This document shows positions 59,518 through 64,000 of a stretch of DNA of 64,000 nt, piece by piece. A model generated the notes under the pieces. That model was not told the DNA's origin and did not search any database. It was given only the letters and a program-made list of their open reading frames with translations. The stretch comes from an uncultured Eggerthellaceae bacterium (lineage in GTDB: Bacteria > Actinomycetota > Coriobacteriia > Coriobacteriales > Eggerthellaceae). Numbering within the stretch: the stretch's first letter is position 1; every line of letters starts with the position of its first letter. Both the position numbers and the translations under genes were made by a program. Location: NCBI GenBank assembly GCA_947565915.1, contig CANOHY010000005.1, positions 1-64,000 of the forward strand. Reading direction: 5' to 3'.

Positions 59518-59742
59518 CTAAGTCAGTCCGAGTTCACGCTTGGCTTCGTTCCAGCTCACGCAAGCCTCATCGCCTTCATCAATCGCCAGCTTTAAATCGT
59601 GCGCGTCCATCTCGTCTTCCAAGCGTTCGAGGGTCCACTGGCACACTTGGGCAGAGAAGGTGGTGCCATTCATCTCGGCAAATGCTGTTATCCACTCCTT
59701 TTCGTCAGGAGCAAATCTGATAGCCGACGGAGCCATTGCCAT
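59518..59742 (-). CDS. RelB/DUF6290-type antitoxin, orphan
   Basis: About 74 aa. A ribbon-helix-helix N-terminus (SAIRFAPDEKEWITAFAEMN, FSAQVCQWTLERLEDEMD) and the family's acidic C-terminus ending WNEAKRELGL match RelB-type antitoxins (DUF6290). GGGAGG lies about 6 bases before ATG 59742. No toxin gene adjoins: the gene ends at copy 2 of the tRNA repeat and the next gene is tatA. It may regulate a distant toxin or be a relic. Confidence 0.8.
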   Translation of the reverse strand: MAMAPSAIRFAPDEKEWITAFAEMNGTTFSAQVCQWTLERLEDEMDAHDLKLAIDEGDEACVSWNEAKRELGLT

Positions 59743-59766
59743 AGCGACCTCCCGAAGAGTTTACAA

Positions 59767-59794
59767 CGTATACTCACTATGGCATGCAGGTCAA
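59767..59794 (-). promoter_or_regulatory. Promoter of the orphan antitoxin
   Basis: On the minus strand, TTGACC (59794-59789) and TATACG (59772-59767) are 16 bp apart, placing the transcript start near 59760 and a short leader before ATG 59742. Confidence 0.5.
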
Positions 59795-59821
59795 CGCCAT
59801 CAACCACGTTAGGAAAACAAG

Positions 59822-59856
59822 AAGGATGGACAATAAACTACGTCCCCATTATCCTT
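59822..59856 (-). terminator. Candidate terminator after tatA
   Basis: On the minus strand the arms AAGGAT and ATCCTT flank an inner GGAC/GTCC pairing and are followed by CTTGTTTTCC. The stem has an internal bulge, so strength is moderate. Confidence 0.45.
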
Positions 59857-59864
59857 GAAGGTGC

Positions 59865-60239
59865 CTACTCGGACTTTTTGGCGACTTTCTTCACCTTGCG
59901 AACCTTGGGCGCATCGCTCGCAGCAGGCGGTTCATCGTCGGCAATCTCCTCGACAACCTCGGCCTCTTCGACCACTTCGGCCTCTTGGCCATCCTCAAGG
60001 AGCTCCTTGACCTCGACCACCGTTTCCGTGGACTCCACATCGGCCTTCGCCGTGGAAGCTTCGGCCGCCTTAGCCGCTTCGCCTTCCTTCTTGCCGGCAT
60101 TCATGCCCTCGCGCAAGTTCTTGAGCGACTTGCCAATGGCACCGCCTAATTTGGGAAGATGCTTCGGTCCGATGATGAGGATCGCTATGACGATGATAAT
60201 GATGACGATCTCGAAACCACGCATACCGAAGATTCCCAT
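59865..60239 (-). CDS. tatA: Twin-arginine translocase TatA/TatE-type subunit
   Basis: About 124 aa. An N-terminal helix (FEIVIIIIVIAILIIGP) followed by the hinge GPKHLPKLGGAIGKSLKNLR amphipathic helix is the TatA/B signature; the tail is acidic then Lys-rich (KVRKVKKVAKK). TatA forms the pore part of the Tat system for folded proteins. GAGAGGG precedes ATG 60239. No tatC is seen in the window. TatB cannot be excluded, but the size and sequence fit TatA better. Confidence 0.9.
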   Translation of the reverse strand: MGIFGMRGFEIVIIIIVIAILIIGPKHLPKLGGAIGKSLKNLREGMNAGKKEGEAAKAAEASTAKADVESTETVVEVKELLEDGQEAEVVEEAEVVEEIADDEPPAASDAPKVRKVKKVAKKSE

Positions 60240-60358
60240 GGTTCAAGCCCTCTCTCTCGAAAACGATCATGGCTGCTCGACAAAGCATCGACTTCGCTGA
60301 GCATCAAGCCCCGCACGACAAAGCGTTCGAGCGCGCTGTGAGGATACGAGAAGCCGTA

Positions 60359-62911
60359 TCATCCTACGACGATATTTACCAGACGTCCCTTCACAACAAC
60401 AATTTTGCGAACAGTTTTTCCATCAAGCGCTCCCTGCACAGCCTCCACGGCGGCAGCTTCTATAGCACTCTCGTCAGCATCGGCTGCCACGGCGATCTTG
60501 GCCTTCACCTTGCCGTTGATCTGAACAGCAAGCTCCACTTCGTCGGTCTTCACCAGCTCGGGATCGAACGTGGGCCACGACTGCTCATGCACCGAACCCT
60601 CGCGGCCAAGGGCATCGTGCCAAAGCTCTTCGGCCCAATGCGGCGCGATGGGCGCCATCAGCTTCACGAGCGTCTCGGCCACGTCAGCGCAGAGAGGACC
60701 ACCAGTCTGGCAATTCGTGCGATGCTCGGCAGGTTTCACGCGCAAGAACGTTGCTGCTGCATTCGTGAGCTCCATGATGGCTGCCAGCGCGGTGTTGAAG
60801 TTGTTGCGCTCGATATCGGCCGTCACCTTGCCAACCACGCGATGGCGCTCGCGCTTCATGGCCATGGCCAGCTCGTGCGCATTCGAGGCGTCGGCCGTCG
60901 CATCGTAGAACGTCTCGTCGCCAGCCTTACCGATCAGGTCGTACACCACGCGCCAAAGACGATTGAGGAATCGATACATGCCCGCCAGGCCGTCCTCGTT
61001 CCACATCTTCTCCTTGTCGGGCGGCCCCATGAACAGCATGGTGGCGCGCACGGCGTCGGCACCGTAGCCAGCGATCATCTCCTCAGGGGACACCACATTG
61101 CCCTTCGACTTGCTCATCACCTCGCCATGCTCGTCGAGCACCATGCCTTGGCACAGCAGGTTCGTGAACGGCTCGTCGAAGTCGAGCAAGCCCTCGTCGC
61201 GCAGCACCTTCGTGAAGAAGCGGCTGTAGAGCAGATGCAAGATGGCATGCTCGATGCCGCCGATGTACTGGTCGACGGGCATCCATGCGTTCGCCTTGTC
61301 GGAATCGAACGGCGCATCAACGTTGTGCGGGTCGCAATAGCGCATGTAGTACCAGCTCGAGCATGTGAAGGTGTCCATGGTGTCGGTCTCGCGCCGCGCC
61401 GCGCCACCGCACTTCGGGCACGTGCAGCGAGCGAACTCCTCGTGCGTGGCCAGCGTTTCGCCAGCGCCCAGATCGATCTCCTCGGGAAGCAGCACGGGCA
61501 AGTCCTCGTAGGGAACGGGCACCACGCCGCAAGTTGGGCAATGGATGGCTGGGATGGGGTTTCCCCAATAGCGCTGACGGCTGATCAGCCAGTCGCGCAA
61601 GCGGAACTCCACCTTGCGCTTGCCGCGGCCCATGCGCTCGAGCTCCTCCACGATGGCCTTCTCGCCTTCAGAATGCTTGCCGCCCACCATGCCCGTGAAC
61701 GGGCCCGATTGCACCAGAATGCCCTCGGCATCGTAGGCTTCGGGCCAGTCGACAGCCGTGACCGCACGACCTTGCTCGTCCTTCAGCTGCTCGTAGAGGG
61801 GGTCATCTTGCCCGAGAATGATGGGGATGATGGGCAAATCGTATTTGCGCGCGAACTCGAAGTCGCGCTGGTCGCCGCAAGGGACGGCCATTACGGCGCC
61901 GGTGCCGTAATCGGCCACCACATAATCGGCCACCCATATGGGCACTTGCTCGCCATTGATGGGATTGATGACGTAGCGCCCGGTGAACGCGCCATGCTTC
62001 TCGTGGTCGCCCTGCGCGCGCTGCACTGCCGTGATCTTCTTCGCTTCCTCGACCAGCTCCATGACGGAAGCCTCGTATTCGGTTCCGGCCACCAAGTCGG
62101 CCAAACCCGGATACTCGGGCGCCAGCACGAAGAACGAGCAGCCGAACAAGGTGTCGGCACGCGTGGTGAACACGGTGATGAATTGCGGCTCATCTGCATC
62201 GTCTACTAGTTCGAAATCGACCTCTGCACCCTCCGAGCGGCCGATCCAGTTCGCCTGCTGCTGCTTCACGCGCTCGGGCCAGCCCTTCAGCTGATCCAGG
62301 TCGTCGAGCAGCTCCTGGGCGTAATCGGTGATCTTGTAGTACCACTGCGTGAGGTTGCGACGCTCTACTTCGCTATGGCAGCGCCAGCACTTGCCCTCGA
62401 CCACCTGCTCGTTGGCGAGCACCGTTCCGCAGCTCTCGCACCAATTCACGGGATTCGCCTTGCGCTCGACCAGGCCGCGCTCCCAGAACTTCAGGAATAT
62501 CCATTGGCCCCATCGGTAGTAATCGGGGCTGCAAGCCACCACCGTGCGATCCCAATCGTAGGAGAAGCCCATGCGCTTGAGCGATTCGCGTTGGGTGTCG
62601 ATGTTCTCGTAAGTCCACTTCGCCGGATGGCTGTTGTGCTTGATGGCCGCATTCTCGGCCGGCAGGCCAAAGGCATCCCAGCCCATCGGATGCAGCACGT
62701 TGAAGCCTTGCATCTTGGAGTAGCGCGCCACCACGTCGCCGTAGGTGTAGTTGCTCACATGTCCCATATGGATGTCGCCCGACGGGTACGGCAGCATCTC
62801 CAGCACGTACTTCTTCGGCTTGTCGGAGTTCTCGTCGACGGCGTTGGTGCCATCCTCTTCCCATTTCAGCTGCCAACGCGGCTCTATCTCGTGCGGGTTG
62901 TACAGTTTCAT
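60359..62911 (-). CDS. leuS: Leucyl-tRNA synthetase
   Basis: About 850 aa class I synthetase. HIGH-type motif [11 protein letters not shown] (about 42-52), CP1 editing domain in the middle, KMSKS as [12 protein letters not shown] near residue 597. Zinc-ribbon-like Cys pairs occur at [17 protein letters not shown] and [15 protein letters not shown]. It charges leucine to tRNA-Leu, including the tRNA at 41128. No T-box leader precedes it; only 80 bases separate it from lysC. Confidence 0.96.
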   Translation of the reverse strand: MKLYNPHEIEPRWQLKWEEDGTNAVDENSDKPKKYVLEMLPYPSGDIHMGHVSNYTYGDVVARYSKMQGFNVLHPMGWDAFGLPAENAAIKHNSHPAKWTYENIDTQRESLKRMGFSYDWDRTVVACSPDYYRWGQWIFLKFWERGLVERKANPVNWCESCGTVLANEQVVEGKCWRCHSEVERRNLTQWYYKITDYAQELLDDLDQLKGWPERVKQQQANWIGRSEGAEVDFELVDDADEPQFITVFTTRADTLFGCSFFVLAPEYPGLADLVAGTEYEASVMELVEEAKKITAVQRAQGDHEKHGAFTGRYVINPINGEQVPIWVADYVVADYGTGAVMAVPCGDQRDFEFARKYDLPIIPIILGQDDPLYEQLKDEQGRAVTAVDWPEAYDAEGILVQSGPFTGMVGGKHSEGEKAIVEELERMGRGKRKVEFRLRDWLISRQRYWGNPIPAIHCPTCGVVPVPYEDLPVLLPEEIDLGAGETLATHEEFARCTCPKCGGAARRETDTMDTFTCSSWYYMRYCDPHNVDAPFDSDKANAWMPVDQYIGGIEHAILHLLYSRFFTKVLRDEGLLDFDEPFTNLLCQGMVLDEHGEVMSKSKGNVVSPEEMIAGYGADAVRATMLFMGPPDKEKMWNEDGLAGMYRFLNRLWRVVYDLIGKAGDETFYDATADASNAHELAMAMKRERHRVVGKVTADIERNNFNTALAAIMELTNAAATFLRVKPAEHRTNCQTGGPLCADVAETLVKLMAPIAPHWAEELWHDALGREGSVHEQSWPTFDPELVKTDEVELAVQINGKVKAKIAVAADADESAIEAAAVEAVQGALDGKTVRKIVVVKGRLVNIVVG

Positions 62912-62951
62912 CTTCTCTTCTTTCCTGCCTGCTCGAACTTAAGTTGCATGA

Positions 62952-62990
62952 GGCGCGAACGAGTTGCGCCCCCTCGCGTGGCCAGCGAGG
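62952..62990 (-). terminator. Hairpins between lysC and leuS
   Basis: Two short inverted repeats lie between the lysC stop and leuS: GGCGC/GCGCC at 62952-62970 and CCTCGC/GCGAGG at 62972-62990. Neither has a U-tract, so they could terminate lysC weakly or only attenuate. Confidence 0.35.
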
Positions 62991-62991
62991 C

Positions 62992-64000
62992 CTAGCGCCC
63001 CTTTGCGAGCTTTGCCGCGATTTCCTCGGCGCTCAGCTGCGTTTCCTCGAATATCTCGTCGGAGTCCAAGCCGAACGCCGTGTGCAGCACGCGAACCGCA
63101 TCGGCCACTTGCCCCGCGTCGACCACCATGGAAAGGCGAATGGGCGACGTCGAGATGGCCAAGATGTTGATGCCCGCCTCGCCCAAGGTGGAGAACGCCT
63201 TGGCCGCAACGCCGGGCGCCGACTTCATGCCGGTTCCCACAAGGCTCACCTTGGCAATGCCCTCGTCGATGGAGACCTCACGCGCGTTGATCTGCGGCAC
63301 CACGTAATCCAAGGTCTCCTTGGCGCGCGCAAGGTCGGCGCCGGGACAGGTGAACGAGATGTCCGTCAGGCCACCTTCGGAGACGTTCTGGATGATCATG
63401 TCCGTATTCACCATGTTGCCGGCAAGGGCGCTGAACACCTTTGCCGCGATTCCCGTGGCGTCGGGCACGCCGCGAATGGTCACTTTCACTTCCGACGTGT
63501 CATGCGCAATGCCGGTTATGACGGCTTCCTCCATCATGGTGCAGTCCTCCTTGACCAGCGTTCCCGGCGCATCGGAGAACGCCGAACGCGAATGGATCAC
63601 AACGTTGTACTTGCGGGCGAACTCGACGGCGCGCATCTGGAGCACGCCCGAGCCAGCCGCCGACATCTCCAGCATGTCATCGTAGCTTATCTCGTCGAGC
63701 TTGCGCGCATGGGGGCATACGCGAGGGTCGGCCGAGTACACGCCGTCCACGTCGGAGTAGATCTCGCACATATCGGCACCGATGCCCCACGCAACCGCAA
63801 CCGCCGTGGTATCCGAACCGCCACGGCCGAGCGTGGTGATGTCGCCATTGGCATCGATTCCCTGAAAGCCCGCGACCACGGGAATGAAGCCTGCCGAGAT
63901 CGCCTCCATGATGCGCTCGTTGTGCACCTTCACGATCTTGGCCTTGGCATGGGTTCCATCGGTCTCGATGCCCGCCTGGCGCCCGGTGAAGCTCATCGCC
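62992..64000 (-). CDS. lysC: Aspartate kinase, C-terminal part
   Basis: About 335 residues are visible; the frame continues past the right edge. It includes the kinase core (GFQGIDANGDITTLGRGGSD and EIYSDVDGVYSADPR) and two ACT regulatory domains (EVKVTIRGVPDATGIAAKVF; KVSLVGTGMKSAPGVAAKAF). Aspartate kinase starts the Lys/Thr/Met pathway and is usually feedback-inhibited through the ACT domains. The visible ATG at 63996 is internal and not the true start, though some bacteria use an internal start for a beta subunit. Confidence 0.92.
   Translation of the reverse strand, partial: AMSFTGRQAGIETDGTHAKAKIVKVHNERIMEAISAGFIPVVAGFQGIDANGDITTLGRGGSDTTAVAVAWGIGADMCEIYSDVDGVYSADPRVCPHARKLDEISYDDMLEMSAAGSGVLQMRAVEFARKYNVVIHSRSAFSDAPGTLVKEDCTMMEEAVITGIAHDTSEVKVTIRGVPDATGIAAKVFSALAGNMVNTDMIIQNVSEGGLTDISFTCPGADLARAKETLDYVVPQINAREVSIDEGIAKVSLVGTGMKSAPGVAAKAFSTLGEAGINILAISTSPIRLSMVVDAGQVADAVRVLHTAFGLDSDEIFEETQLSAEEIAAKLAKGR

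Noticed and set aside
59024..59521. Open frame running through tRNA-Val and both repeats
   Set aside because: It translates a tRNA gene and its duplicate; clearly non-coding.
60269..62209. A 646-codon plus-strand frame opposite leuS
   Set aside because: Shadow of leuS, His/Arg-rich without homology.
62912..62991. Possible T-box leader before leuS
   Set aside because: Only 80 bases are available, with no specifier loop or T-box sequence; only small hairpins are visible.

Overview
The window is high-GC bacterial chromosome with tightly packed, often overlapping genes. The anaerobic (early-cobalt) cobalamin pathway, surface proteins that end in a transmembrane helix plus basic tail without LPXTG, a RecJ-helicase fusion, a Tad pilus operon with actinobacterial-style TadE/TadG genes, and an SDR resembling Eggerthella bile-acid dehydrogenases together suggest a gut or oral Coriobacteriia, most likely Eggerthellaceae. 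This assignment is an inference from gene content, not from a search.

Layout. 1-8061 (+): the 3' part of a cobalamin operon (cbiH end, cbiET, cbiA, cbiB, cobD, cbiP, cbiC, cbiJ), mostly with ATGA/GTGA overlaps. 8075-14920 (-): one 6.8-kb reading frame for an exported, membrane-anchored M26-type (IgA1-protease-like) zinc metallopeptidase, interrupted by two in-frame stops (TAG and TAA) but no frameshift. 15284-18528: a marR-MATE efflux unit with a clear promoter and paired operator palindromes, divergent from an SDR dehydrogenase. 18604-29218 (-): core genes (truA, dnaE, bifunctional nuclease, L,D-transpeptidase, MBL hydrolase, rel). 29363-32707 (-): a large beta-helix surface protein. 33082-46944: recJ-helicase fusion, ABC-F ATPase, peptidoglycan-binding protein, polyprenyl synthase, NifX-like protein, tRNA-Leu, ppx/gppA, divIC-like gene, DtxR-type regulator, BTAD regulator, beta-lactamase-fold lipoprotein and ModE-like regulator. 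47003-48577: thrC. 48708-58885 (-): a Tad/Flp pilus operon (cpaB, tadZ, tadA, tadB, tadC, two small pilins, TadE, a large TadG-like protein, a second TadE) running on into a hypothetical protein, a DUF192 protein and a zinc-ribbon protein. 59202-59742: tRNA-Val whose 3' end and downstream terminator are duplicated 171 bp further on, next to an orphan RelB-type antitoxin, resembling the scar of an integrated element. 59865-64000 (-): tatA, leuS and the C-terminal part of lysC.

Points that stand out: the protease frame whose stops separate export, catalytic and anchor modules; the tRNA-Val duplication with an orphan antitoxin; the MarR promoter/operator architecture beside a candidate hydroxysteroid dehydrogenase; a DtxR-box-like palindrome before the NifX-like gene; a second pilin without a clear start; and a long hairpin element at 38568-38645. 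No CRISPR array, rRNA, intact prophage or insertion sequence was seen.
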